From JBBIQV01 sp964555285 (GTDB taxonomy: Bacteria > Nitrospirota > Nitrospiria > Nitrospirales > Nitrospiraceae), in assembly GCA_964555285.1 (NCBI GenBank), contig CAZKRM010000001.1:221161-285160 (forward strand): a DNA stretch of 64,000 nucleotides. The letters run 5' to 3'. Within the stretch, counting starts at the first letter, position 1. Each line of letters starts with the position of its first letter. The notes beneath the pieces are model-generated. The model was not told where the DNA came from. It was given only the letters and a program-made list of their open reading frames with translations, and searched no databases. The position numbers were made by a program, and so were the translations under genes. Positions 42,700 to 51,726 of this stretch are shown here, in pieces.

Positions 42700-44109
42700 C
42701 TACGCGTCGTAGTAGAGGAAGAACTCGTATGGATGCGGCCGCAAGCGCAGCGTATCCACCTCTTTGCTCCGCTTGTAGCCGATCCAGGTTTCGATCAGAT
42801 CCTCCGTGAACACCCCGCCCTTGAGCAGGAATTGATGGTCCTTTTCGAGATGCGTGAGGGCTTCGTCCAGGCTGCCGGGCATCGTGCGAATCTTGGCGGC
42901 TTCTTTGGCCTCCAGATCGTACAGATCCTTTTCACCCGGCTCTCCCGGATTGATCTTGTTCTCGATCCCGTCGAGACCGGCCATAAGCATCGCTGGAAAG
43001 GCGATGTAGGGATTGCAGGCCGGATCCGGGAACCGCACTTCGATCCGCTTGGCTTTAGGGCTCGGCGAGTACATCGGGATTCGGATCCCCGCAGACCGGT
43101 TGCGACTCGAGTAGGCCAACAGGACCGGCGCTTCAAAGCCGGGCGTCAGCCGCTTATACGAGTTCGTCGTCGGGTTCGTGAATGCGGCGAGCGCCGGTGC
43201 ATGCTTCAGAATCCCACCGATGTAATGGAGGCACATTTGCGAGACGCCTGCGTATTCCTTCCCCGCAAACAACGGCTTCCCGTCCTTCCAGATACTCTGA
43301 TGGGTGTGCATGCCGGACCCGTTGTCTCCGAAGATGGGCTTCGGCATGAACGTGACCGTCTTCCCATGCCGGCGGGCCACGTTCTTGACGATGTACTTGT
43401 ACATCATCATCTTGTCCGCCATCTTGAGGAGCGAATCGAAACGGACATCGATTTCCGCCTGCCCCGCGGTCGCGACCTCGTGGTGATGCTTCTCGACTGC
43501 AATACCGGCCTTTTCCATCTCCAGAATCATCTCGCTACGGATATCTTGCTGCGTGTCGGTCGGCGCCACGGGGAAGTAGCCTTCCTTGGGGCGGATTTTC
43601 CCGCCCAGATTGATCCCCTCTTGGCCCATGTTCCAGACGCCTTCCTCCGAATCGATATAGTAGTAGCCGCTGTGACTCGTCTGATCGTACCGCGCATGAT
43701 CGAAGATGAAGAACTCGGCTTCCGGCCCCCAAAAGGACGTGTCGCCGATCTTCGTGCTCTTGAGATACTGTTCAGCTTTCTGCGCGATGAACCGTGGATC
43801 GCGGTCGTAGTTTTCGCGCGTGATCGGATCGACCGTGTTGCAGACCATGCTCAAGGTCGGCACGGCGGCAAACGGGTCCAAGCAGGCCGTATTCGGATCG
43901 GGCATGGCCAGCATGTCGCTGTTGTTGATCGCTTTCCAGCCCCGTATGGATGATCCATCGAACCCGGACCCGTCTTTGAACAGATCCTCGCTGAGTTCCG
44001 ATACCGGGATACTGAAATGCTGCCACGTGCCGAGCAAATCCACGAATTTCAAATCAACGATCTGGACCTTGTTCTTCTTTGCAAACTCCAACACCTCCCG
44101 AACGTTCAT
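42700..44109 (-). CDS. glnA: Glutamine synthetase type I
   Basis: A 469-residue GSI that joins ammonia to glutamate. It has the GSDGSS-like N-terminal loop (FDGSSIRGW), the ATP-binding KPIFGDNGSGMHTHQS and the metal site EVATAGQAEID. The adenylylation loop DLYDLEAKEAAKI contains the target tyrosine of GlnE-type enzymes. The length matches the GSI-beta class. It is the last gene of nadE-amt-glnB-glnD-glnA. Confidence 0.98.
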   Translation of the reverse strand: MNVREVLEFAKKNKVQIVDLKFVDLLGTWQHFSIPVSELSEDLFKDGSGFDGSSIRGWKAINNSDMLAMPDPNTACLDPFAAVPTLSMVCNTVDPITRENYDRDPRFIAQKAEQYLKSTKIGDTSFWGPEAEFFIFDHARYDQTSHSGYYYIDSEEGVWNMGQEGINLGGKIRPKEGYFPVAPTDTQQDIRSEMILEMEKAGIAVEKHHHEVATAGQAEIDVRFDSLLKMADKMMMYKYIVKNVARRHGKTVTFMPKPIFGDNGSGMHTHQSIWKDGKPLFAGKEYAGVSQMCLHYIGGILKHAPALAAFTNPTTNSYKRLTPGFEAPVLLAYSSRNRSAGIRIPMYSPSPKAKRIEVRFPDPACNPYIAFPAMLMAGLDGIENKINPGEPGEKDLYDLEAKEAAKIRTMPGSLDEALTHLEKDHQFLLKGGVFTEDLIETWIGYKRSKEVDTLRLRPHPYEFFLYYDA

Positions 44110-44162
44110 CCCCTCCTCCTTTCAGGCTCCACACATGACACTGTGAGAATGCCCTCGTTTAG

Positions 44163-46853
44163 TTATGCCGCCTTCGCCCCAAGAAACCGATCGATTTCAT
44201 CATGGACACCCGTCCGAATCCGCTCGAGTTGAGCAGGGTCCTCGATCTTCCGTCCCTCTCCATCCGTGACGTAAAACACGTCGGCCGCCTGATCCAGCCT
44301 GGTCGAGATGCGCGCGGCGTGCACCGAGAGGCCGAGCTGGAAGATCGCATTGGTAATCGCATACAGCAACCCCTGCCGGTCATCCGCAAAGACGTCGAGA
44401 ATGGTAAACCGCTCGGACGTCTCGTTGTCGAGCCGCACCTCGGTGGGCCGGCGATGCGCCGGAAGAGACCGCCCGATCGGGAGCCGCGTGCTGCGCCGCA
44501 TGAGCTCCTCGATCGTCTCGCGACCCTTCAAGACCGCCGTAATCGTCTCCGCAATGGCGACCTGTCGATCCCGCGGCGGCGCTTCACGATAATCCGGATC
44601 GGCCACCTGGAACGTATCCACGACGACCCCATCGTGTCGGGTCAGAATCTGCGCGTCGAGAATCTGCAACCCGCTCGCAGCCATGACGCCCGCGATCTTC
44701 GAGAAGATGCCGGGGATCAGATCGTTGAAGGTCACCACGGCATACTCGCACGTACCAAGGGACGCGTTAAAGTCGCCGTCGACCAGGACATCGCCGGCAG
44801 TCAACCGGCGGATGACTGCCAGATGGGCTGCGATCCGATTCGGCGCCGTCCCATACGCATACCGCAGAGGGAATTGCCGGAGCTGCGACTCGACCCATGT
44901 CGCATCGATCTCCGATTCACTTGCCAACGCAGGCTGCTGCAGCACATCCGCCGCGATCTTCCTCAGCCGTTCCGGGGCATCCGACGCTTCCCGCTCGCCG
45001 GACACCTCCTGAATCGTCCGCAGATACAGCTCGATCAGCAACGACTCTTTCCATTTCGTCAATACTCCGGGACCGACTGCGGCGATATCGGCGGCCGTGA
45101 GGACGAGGAGCTTGCGCAGGACCTCCGGCGTACCCACCTCCCGAGCGAACGGCAGCAGCACTTTCTCATCGTGGGGATCGCGCCGAAACGCCGTATGCGC
45201 CATGCGGAGATGCCGATGGACGAGGAACACCAGGGTGCGCGTCTCCTGCTCGTCGTACCTCAAACGCACAGCGGCTTGCTCGGCAATCCGCTTTCCCACT
45301 TCACTATGGTCCTCTTCCTGCCCCTTCCCCAAATCGTGCAGCAGGACCGCCAAGTGCAGGATGTCCTTCCGTTTGATCTCGCGGTAGACCTGGCCCAATA
45401 CCCCGGCATCCTGTTCCAACGCTTCGGCTCGGCCGACGGCCAACAGGCTATGCTCATCCACGGTGTACTTGTGATACTGATTGAACTGCATGAGCCCCCG
45501 GACCGTGGCGAACGCGGGGATCATCTTCTCCAACAGGTGAGCCCGATGCATCGCCTCCAACGTGGTCGTGGTCCCGGGCCCACCCAGAATCTTTAAGAAG
45601 ATCCGGCCGACCTCCTCGGTGCGATACGCGTCCTCCGACACCGCATCCATATGGTGATGAATATCCTCCAGCAACGGCGGCACAATGGTCAGCCGGCGGC
45701 AACGTGCCACATCGAACAAGCGAAGCAGCAACGCGGGGCTTCCCAGCACCCGAGCCCGCATGTGCTCGGCCACGGTGAGGGACGATCCCCTCACCACGAA
45801 ATACTCGTCCACCTTGGGCGCCGGCAAAAATCTGGCCAACCGTCGCCAGAGAGGCACGCTTCGACACCGATCCACGAAGCGCATGCACCGTTCATGCAAA
45901 CCCATCGTGTGTCGGTAATACTGCTGCATGAACTGTTCGACCGCTAAGAGATGCGGCTGATCCTTGAACCCCAACCGTTCCGCCAGCCACACCTGCTCGT
46001 CAAAATTCAGGATCTCCTGCGCCATCCCGGCGTGGACGTGAAGCAAGGCCCGCACCCGCCAGAGAAACTCGCGGGCCTCGACCAGCGCCACGTAATCGGA
46101 GCGCGAGAGGATACCCCGGTCGGACAGCTCCCGAATGGTGGGCGCCAGGTACCGCGCCATCCCCACCCATTGGAGCAAATGCAGGTCGCGCAAGCCGCCC
46201 TTGCTCTTTTTGACGTTCGGTTCCAACAGGTACACCGTCTCGCCGAATTTCTCGTATTCGCGGTGCCGCTCTTCAAGCTTCAGGTCGAGATATTTATCGA
46301 TCCCTTTCGCCACGACTTTCCGCAAATACCGACCGTGAAATTCCTGAAAGAGTTCCGGACTGCCGGCGAGAAATCGGGCTTCCATCATCGAAGTTTTCAC
46401 GGTCGAGTCCGTCGTCGCCAGCTCGATGCAATCCTGTATGGTCCTCACGCTGTGCCCGATCTGAAATCCGACATCCCACAGAGGATGCAGCACCTGGCGC
46501 ACCAGCTCCGGGACCAGGCGGCTCGCTTCCGACCGGAACAGAAACATCAGGTCGATATCCGAATGAGGCGCCAGCTCACGCCGACCATACCCTCCGAGCG
46601 CGACCAGACAACAGTGCTGGAATCCGGCCGAGACATACTCCTCGCCGCCCTTCCGCACCGCAGTTCGATAGCGGCCGATGATCAAGCCGTCCACGAGATC
46701 CGTGTTCGCGGCGACGATCTCCGCGCCGGACGCCCCCGCCGTCAACCGGTGCTGGATTGCCCGACGTTGCCCAGCCAGTAAGGTGCCGACGGAGTCCGCG
46801 CGATCGTCAGCCGCCTGATTGTTCGGCACATCCATGCCGTAAAACGCGCTCAC
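44163..46853 (-). CDS. glnD: PII uridylyltransferase / uridylyl-removing enzyme
   Basis: An 896-residue GlnD. It has an N-terminal nucleotidyltransferase (LGGYGRRELAPHSDIDLMFL), a central region, an HD hydrolase (LLHDLGKGQEEDHSEVG) and two C-terminal ACT domains (about 715-790 and 825-890). It uridylylates GlnB Tyr51 at low glutamine and removes the group at high glutamine. It overlaps glnB by four bases (ATGA). Confidence 0.97.
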   Translation of the reverse strand: MSAFYGMDVPNNQAADDRADSVGTLLAGQRRAIQHRLTAGASGAEIVAANTDLVDGLIIGRYRTAVRKGGEEYVSAGFQHCCLVALGGYGRRELAPHSDIDLMFLFRSEASRLVPELVRQVLHPLWDVGFQIGHSVRTIQDCIELATTDSTVKTSMMEARFLAGSPELFQEFHGRYLRKVVAKGIDKYLDLKLEERHREYEKFGETVYLLEPNVKKSKGGLRDLHLLQWVGMARYLAPTIRELSDRGILSRSDYVALVEAREFLWRVRALLHVHAGMAQEILNFDEQVWLAERLGFKDQPHLLAVEQFMQQYYRHTMGLHERCMRFVDRCRSVPLWRRLARFLPAPKVDEYFVVRGSSLTVAEHMRARVLGSPALLLRLFDVARCRRLTIVPPLLEDIHHHMDAVSEDAYRTEEVGRIFLKILGGPGTTTTLEAMHRAHLLEKMIPAFATVRGLMQFNQYHKYTVDEHSLLAVGRAEALEQDAGVLGQVYREIKRKDILHLAVLLHDLGKGQEEDHSEVGKRIAEQAAVRLRYDEQETRTLVFLVHRHLRMAHTAFRRDPHDEKVLLPFAREVGTPEVLRKLLVLTAADIAAVGPGVLTKWKESLLIELYLRTIQEVSGEREASDAPERLRKIAADVLQQPALASESEIDATWVESQLRQFPLRYAYGTAPNRIAAHLAVIRRLTAGDVLVDGDFNASLGTCEYAVVTFNDLIPGIFSKIAGVMAASGLQILDAQILTRHDGVVVDTFQVADPDYREAPPRDRQVAIAETITAVLKGRETIEELMRRSTRLPIGRSLPAHRRPTEVRLDNETSERFTILDVFADDRQGLLYAITNAIFQLGLSVHAARISTRLDQAADVFYVTDGEGRKIEDPAQLERIRTGVHDEIDRFLGAKAA

Positions 46854-47188
46854 AATGCCGTCTCCCCCGTCTCTCCGGTGCGAATACGAACCACCGCGCT
46901 CAAGTCGCGCACGAAGATCTTCCCATCGCCGATGCTGCCGGTCTTCGCAGTCCGCGTGATCGTTTCGATCACACGCGACACCTGGCCGTCCTGCACCGCG
47001 AGCTCGATCTTGACTTTGGGCACGAACTCGATGGTGTACTCCTGCCCACGGTACGTTTCCTTATGGCCCTTCTGCCGGCCAAAGCCCTTGACCTCGGTGA
47101 CCGTCATACCCTGGACCCCGATCTCCAGAAGAGCATCCTTCACTTCGTCCAGTTTGAATGGCTTGATGATGGCTTCAACTAATTTCAT
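46850..47188 (-). CDS. glnB: Nitrogen regulatory protein PII
   Basis: A 112-residue PII trimer subunit: MKLVEAIIKPFKLDEVKDAL, T-loop GQEYTIEFVPK with the uridylylation target Tyr51, and the B-loop TGSIGDGKIFV. It senses ATP/ADP and 2-oxoglutarate and controls GlnE, Amt channels and other targets. It lies between amt and glnD. Confidence 0.98.
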   Translation of the reverse strand: MKLVEAIIKPFKLDEVKDALLEIGVQGMTVTEVKGFGRQKGHKETYRGQEYTIEFVPKVKIELAVQDGQVSRVIETITRTAKTGSIGDGKIFVRDLSAVVRIRTGETGETAL

Positions 47189-47204
47189 GATTGCCTCCCA
47201 ATAG

Positions 47205-47290
47205 GCCAGATGCGATCAGCTCTTAGCGCTCAGCCTTCAGCTTCGATAAGAATGTCCCGCTGGGGTGCTCACTGACTGCTGAGCGCGGAC
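47205..47290. repeat. Short tandem-repeat hairpin (TCAGC type)
   Basis: GATCAGCTCTTAGCGCTCAG and CTGAC-TGCTGAGCGC form an imperfect inverted pair between glnB and amt. Confidence 0.5.
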
Positions 47291-47304
47291 AGCGACCTGC
47301 TCCT

Positions 47305-48636
47305 TCACGAATACGCTCGCTCATTATGCTGGGTCAAATCCAACCCGGTCGCTTCTTGTTCTTGCGAGACACGCAAACCGACCGAGCCGTCCACAAGTTT
47401 GAGGATCACATAGGTTCCGACAAATGAGAACACGATCGTGGAAAAGACCGCGACCGCCTGAAGACCGAACTGTCCGGGGTTCCCAAAGAAAAATCCGTCG
47501 GCGCCGGCCGGATTGAGTGCCTTAGACGCAAACAGCCCTGTCGCCAGCATCCCCAGAATGCCGCCCACACCGTGGGTTCCCATCACGTCGAGCGTGTCAT
47601 CATAGCCGATCTCGCCCTTCCACACAATTGCGAGATAGGAGAGTCCGCCGGCAGCCGCTCCAATAACCATCGCGGGGATCGGCTCAATAAACCCGGCCCC
47701 AGCCGTCGAAGTGGCTAAGCCGGTCACGGCACCGCTGGCGATCCCCAGCACGGTGGGCTTCCCGCGATGCATCCATTCCACCGTCATCCAGGCCAGCGCG
47801 GCACTGGCTGCTGCAAGGTGGGTGACGGTGATCGCCCCCGCTGCAATCGCGTTCGCCCCTCGGGCGCTCCCGCCGTTGAATCCAAACCACCCCAACCAGA
47901 GTAGCCCCGCCCCCAAGAGCACGTACGGGAGGTTGTGCGGAGCCATATAATCCGTTCTCCACCCGTGCCGCTTTCCCAGGACGATCGCACAGGCCAGAGC
48001 GCTCACGCCTGAACCGATGTGCACCACCGACCCGCCGGCAAAATCCAACGCGCCGAGCTTGCTCAACCATCCCCCGCCCCACACCCAATGGGCCAACGGG
48101 GCATAGACAACGATCGTCCATAGACCTGTAAAGAGAAGCATCGCGCTGAATTTCATGCGCTCGGCGAACGCACCCGCGATGAGCGCCGGGGTGAAGGCGG
48201 CAAAGAGCAACTGAAACAACATGAAGGTTTCGTGTGGAATCGTCGGGGCGTATGTTGAATGCGGGGCGGCCCCCACACCGCTGAGCCCAACCCAGTCCAG
48301 TCCCCCGATGACGCCCCCACGATCCGGCCCGAAGGCGAGGCTGTACCCGCACAAGGCCCAAATGACGGTCACCAGGCAGAGGATGGCAAACACGTGGATC
48401 ATCGTCCCTATGACGTTCTTGCTGCGGACCATTCCTCCATAAAAAAAGGCCATCCCCGGCACGATCATGGCCAGGACCAACGCGCTGGCCGCCAGCATCC
48501 ACGCCGTATCCCCGCTGTCGATTCCCGTGGCCATTGCCTTTCCTGCAATCTCCTGCGCCCCCGCCCCTGTCGCCCAGCCGGCCGGACTCATGACACCCCC
48601 CGTGATCAGCACACCGTACCGAGTCACTCTCGTCAT
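47305..48636 (-). CDS. amt: Ammonium transporter, Amt family (copy 3)
   Basis: A 443-residue Amt channel with a signal-like N-terminus, FFYGGMVRSKN, DFAGGSVVHIGSGVSAL and GYDDTLDVMGTHGVGGILG, ending GLDLTQHNERAYS. ATG 48636 was chosen for its spacing from AAGGAGG; ATG 48639 and GTG 48654 are alternatives. It is close to copy 1 in sequence and is paired with glnB, the classic amt-glnB unit. Confidence 0.95.
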   Translation of the reverse strand: MTRVTRYGVLITGGVMSPAGWATGAGAQEIAGKAMATGIDSGDTAWMLAASALVLAMIVPGMAFFYGGMVRSKNVIGTMIHVFAILCLVTVIWALCGYSLAFGPDRGGVIGGLDWVGLSGVGAAPHSTYAPTIPHETFMLFQLLFAAFTPALIAGAFAERMKFSAMLLFTGLWTIVVYAPLAHWVWGGGWLSKLGALDFAGGSVVHIGSGVSALACAIVLGKRHGWRTDYMAPHNLPYVLLGAGLLWLGWFGFNGGSARGANAIAAGAITVTHLAAASAALAWMTVEWMHRGKPTVLGIASGAVTGLATSTAGAGFIEPIPAMVIGAAAGGLSYLAIVWKGEIGYDDTLDVMGTHGVGGILGMLATGLFASKALNPAGADGFFFGNPGQFGLQAVAVFSTIVFSFVGTYVILKLVDGSVGLRVSQEQEATGLDLTQHNERAYS

Positions 48637-48726
48637 CATGGCCTCCTTCCCCACTCCATGTGCACAACCTGGTTCGGTGCCGGCCTCAGTCTGCGTTGGC
48701 TCCGCTGTTGCTAGATTCGTCGCTCG

Positions 48727-50505
48727 TCACACACTCCGATACCCGTTCGTGATCGGCATCCGGCGATCCTTGCCGAAGGCACGATGCGTGATCTTGATTC
48801 CAATCGGCGCCTGGCGACGCTTGTATTCGCTGCGATCGACCAGCGTGATGACGCGGGCGACGGTCTCCCGGTCGAACCCCATCTGCACAACGTCCTCGAC
48901 CGAACGATCCTCTTCGACATAGGCCTTGAGGATCGGATCGAGCACCGGGTACGGCGGCAAACTATCCTCGTCTTTCTGGTTGGGCCGCAGCTCCGCCGAG
49001 GGTGGCCGATCGAGAATGCGCTTGGGAATCACCGGAGACTCGCCGCGCCGGTTGCGGAGACGCGTCAGGTCGTACACCATCGTCTTGGGTACGTCCTTGA
49101 TCACCGCGAAGCCGCCGGCCATATCGCCGTAGAGTGTCGCATACCCGACGCTCATCTCGCTCTTGTTGCCGGTGGTCAGCACGAGATGACCGAACTTGTT
49201 CGACAACGCCATGAGCAGATTGCCGCGGATGCGCGCCTGGAGATTCTCTTCCGTCTGGTCGGGACGGCGGCCCGTGAAGGCGGACGCCAGCGACTTGAGA
49301 TAGCTTCGGAACGTCGTCGTGATCGGGATCGTGCGGATCTCGATTGAGAGCCGGCGGACGAGTTCGGTCACATCCTCACGGCTTTCTCCGGAGGTATAGG
49401 GCGACGGCATGAACACCCCCAGAACGTTCTCCGGTCCCAACGCATCGACCGCAACCACCGCCGTCAAGGCCGAGTCCACTCCGCCGCTCAGCCCGATCAC
49501 GACTCGTTTGAAGCCGTTCTTGCGCACATAGTCGCGCACCCCGAGCACCAACGCCCGGTACACCTCTTCGAGCGGCTCCAGAGCCGGCGTAGAGGGAGGG
49601 AGCAGACGCCCCCTCGTCCCTGTGGTCGGAAGAGAGACCTCGATTCGTTCCACTGCGGCGGCCTCTCGAGCCGACAAGGCTTTCTTGCGCCCATGAGCCG
49701 ACCTGGCGCGACCGACCGTGGCCACGTGAAGATCGGCGACCATCAGCTCCTCTTCGAACGCCTTCCCACGCGCGATGACCTCTCCCGTGTGGTCCAGGAT
49801 CAAACTGTTCCCGTCGAACACGAGTTCGTCCTGACCGCCGACCGTATTGGTGTAGGTCACGATGACGCCGTTCTCCCTGGCGCGGGTCGCCAACATCTGC
49901 TCCCGCGAGTAGCCCTTCGCGATATGGAACGGCGAGGCGTTGATGTTCACAATGATATCTGCGCCGGCGGCTGCCTGAGCTCTTGTGGGTCCCTCCGGAA
50001 GCCAAATGTCTTCGCAAATGTTCACGCCGATGGTCATGCCGTTGAGCGCCAACAACGGGAGCCGCCGGCCTGGGTGGAAGTAGCGGCTTTCATCGAACAC
50101 CCCGTAGTTCGGGAGAAACCATTTGCAGTAGGTCGACCGGATCCGGCGATCCGCGATGATCGCGGCGGCATTGTACAGGTGGTGCTGTCCAGCGGACACC
50201 ACGGCCGCCGACTCCTGTCTCGCCTCCAACATCGTCCCTTGTCCGACATAGCCGACGACCGCCACCAGGCCGCGGCATTGCGCGGCGATTTCGTCCAGCG
50301 CCCGCCGGTTGTCGGCGACGAACTGGGGCTTCAGCAGCAGATCCTCCGGTGGGTACCCGGTCACCGCCAGTTCAGGGAACGCGACGAGATCTGCCTTGGC
50401 CTTCTTCGCCTCGCGCAACCAACCGGTAATCCGACGGACGTTGCCGTCGATATCCCCGACCGTGGGATTCATCTGCACCATGGCAATCCGCAGCGTGCGC
50501 ATCAT
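48727..50505 (-). CDS. nadE: Glutamine-dependent NAD+ synthetase
   Basis: A 592-residue two-domain enzyme. The N-terminal nitrilase-type glutaminase has catalytic E (FPELAVTGYPPED), K and C (VNICEDIWLPEG). The C-terminal synthetase has the ATP pyrophosphatase loop GLSGGVDSAL. It makes NAD+ from NaAD using glutamine. It heads the run toward amt-glnB-glnD-glnA and is preceded by an ANTAR-like leader, which places it under nitrogen control. Confidence 0.96.
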   Translation of the reverse strand: MMRTLRIAMVQMNPTVGDIDGNVRRITGWLREAKKAKADLVAFPELAVTGYPPEDLLLKPQFVADNRRALDEIAAQCRGLVAVVGYVGQGTMLEARQESAAVVSAGQHHLYNAAAIIADRRIRSTYCKWFLPNYGVFDESRYFHPGRRLPLLALNGMTIGVNICEDIWLPEGPTRAQAAAGADIIVNINASPFHIAKGYSREQMLATRARENGVIVTYTNTVGGQDELVFDGNSLILDHTGEVIARGKAFEEELMVADLHVATVGRARSAHGRKKALSAREAAAVERIEVSLPTTGTRGRLLPPSTPALEPLEEVYRALVLGVRDYVRKNGFKRVVIGLSGGVDSALTAVVAVDALGPENVLGVFMPSPYTSGESREDVTELVRRLSIEIRTIPITTTFRSYLKSLASAFTGRRPDQTEENLQARIRGNLLMALSNKFGHLVLTTGNKSEMSVGYATLYGDMAGGFAVIKDVPKTMVYDLTRLRNRRGESPVIPKRILDRPPSAELRPNQKDEDSLPPYPVLDPILKAYVEEDRSVEDVVQMGFDRETVARVITLVDRSEYKRRQAPIGIKITHRAFGKDRRMPITNGYRSV

Positions 50506-50507
50506 AA

Positions 50508-50620
50508 GCCCTGAGCAATCAGCTTTCAGCTATCAGCACTCAGCCATCAATGCGAGGAAGGAGATGATATTCTCCCTTCGAGCTGATCGCTGCCGGCTGA
50601 CTGCTGATGGCGACCGCGGT
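50508..50620. repeat. Heptad tandem-repeat hairpin (TCAGCTT type)
   Basis: CAATCAGCTTTCAGCTATCA and the mirrored GCTGATCGCTGCCGGCTGAC form a hairpin between the attenuator and nadE. Confidence 0.7.
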
Positions 50621-50759
50621 AAAAAAAAACGCCCTCGGTCTCTTAACGAGAGCCAGAGGACGTCGTTGTCCATTACCACTGTTGTTGTAGGCAGATACGG
50701 AGACTCCATGTGTCTCCAAAAACTGGTGCCACAGTACCATTCGTCGCTAAACCTGTCAA
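50621..50759 (-). promoter_or_regulatory. ANTAR-like antitermination leader before nadE
   Basis: Minus strand, in order: promoter TTGACA (50754-50759), 17 bases, TACTGT (50731-50736); hairpin GGAGAC-ACATGGA-GTCTCC (50699-50717) as candidate P1; hairpin GGAC-AACGAC-GTCC (50658-50671), with a six-base loop carrying A1 and G4, as P2; and terminator CGTCCTC..GAGGGCG (50630-50664) with nine T residues (50621-50629). P2 and the terminator share the CGTCC strand. This is the most complete of the three leaders. Confidence 0.7.
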
Positions 50760-50784
50760 ACCATTTTCCGGGATCTGGGCAGGG

Positions 50785-51708
50785 TCAATACCGTCGCAAG
50801 ACCGCAGCGGGTAGGCTCCAGAGATGCCTGCGAACCGATCCCCAGAGGGCATCCATTGTCGCGCTCAGGTCTGGAGCCGACCGAGCCACCAGCTTGACGG
50901 CCAATCCCGGAGCTCCCGGCTCGGAGACACCCCCCAGCACCTGACTGTGCCGCTCATGGAGGATCGTCGCCAAGCTCTCTTCCAGCCGCTTCCAGGCTTC
51001 GGCGTTGACGGCATCGCCGATGACAAAGAGGGACGCGACATAGTCCCAATCGCCGGCGAAGCCAACCGGATGAGGGCCGGCTTGGGGGGTGAGCCGATAT
51101 CGCTCCAGTACCGATGCGCCGGACGCCGTGATCATCCGAATCTCGTTCTCGAAGCTGGTGAACTGCCAACGCTCCCCTCTCGCCACACGACCGGAGGCCA
51201 CAGCGTCCCACAGGAGGATCGTGGCGCCCGGAGCGAGGGTGGCATGGAGCACCTGGCGGAATCGCGATCCGGCAAACGGGATCGTCACATCGGGGACCCA
51301 TTCCAGGATGGCCCCAGGGCCAAGTGAAAGCTCCACGGTTTGGATAGCCGGCTCCCCCAGGCTGCGATAGACCCGATTGGCTGAAGGGGTTGAGATGATG
51401 ACATGGGCACCTTCACCCAGGTTCGCATTGATCGTGAGCCGATCTCCTCCCACCAATCCGCCTGACGGATTGACGAGCAGCGTGTAGGCACTGCCGGTCT
51501 CATCCAGGTCGATGGGTGGGAAGTGATGCCAAGGGCTTGTGCTGCGGGAACGGGCGAGGACGGTCCGACCGTCCCGGCGCTCATATTCAAACGAGAGATC
51601 GCCGACTCGACCGACGGATGAGAGTTCTAAGGCGTTCGAGGTTCGAGGTTCGCAGTTCGATTCAAGCAGAGAGTCGCTCTTTAACTTCGAACTTCGAACT
51701 TCGAACAT
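50785..51708 (-). CDS. ureD: Urease accessory protein UreD
   Basis: A 307-residue UreD (UreH), part of the UreDFG complex that loads nickel into urease. Family features are LVNPSGGLVGGDRL and TVELSLGPGAILEWVPD. The first 29 residues are encoded by a tandem-repeat hairpin (TTCGAAC units) and are not family sequence. ATG 51708 has GAGGAG ten bases upstream, so the repeat seems to provide the start. It is last in the ure set. Confidence 0.92.
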   Translation of the reverse strand: MFEVRSSKLKSDSLLESNCEPRTSNALELSSVGRVGDLSFEYERRDGRTVLARSRSTSPWHHFPPIDLDETGSAYTLLVNPSGGLVGGDRLTINANLGEGAHVIISTPSANRVYRSLGEPAIQTVELSLGPGAILEWVPDVTIPFAGSRFRQVLHATLAPGATILLWDAVASGRVARGERWQFTSFENEIRMITASGASVLERYRLTPQAGPHPVGFAGDWDYVASLFVIGDAVNAEAWKRLEESLATILHERHSQVLGGVSEPGAPGLAVKLVARSAPDLSATMDALWGSVRRHLWSLPAAVLRRY

Positions 51709-51710
51709 CT
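51630..51710. repeat. Heptad tandem-repeat hairpin (TTCGAGG/AACTTCG type)
   Basis: GTTCGAGGTTCGAGGTTCG is mirrored by AACTTCGAACTTCGAACTTC about 20 bases later. It lies inside the 5' end of ureD. Confidence 0.88.
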
Positions 51711-51726
51711 GAATCAGCTCCTCAAC

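Noticed and set aside
41029..43953. Very long open frame (974 codons) antisense to the cynA and glnA genes; similar long antisense frames at 3682-5298, 33036-35444, 53145-54680 and 54442-56037
   Set aside because: They mirror well-recognised genes on the other strand, have arginine/histidine-rich nonsense composition and no family motif. They arise from high G+C at third codon positions.
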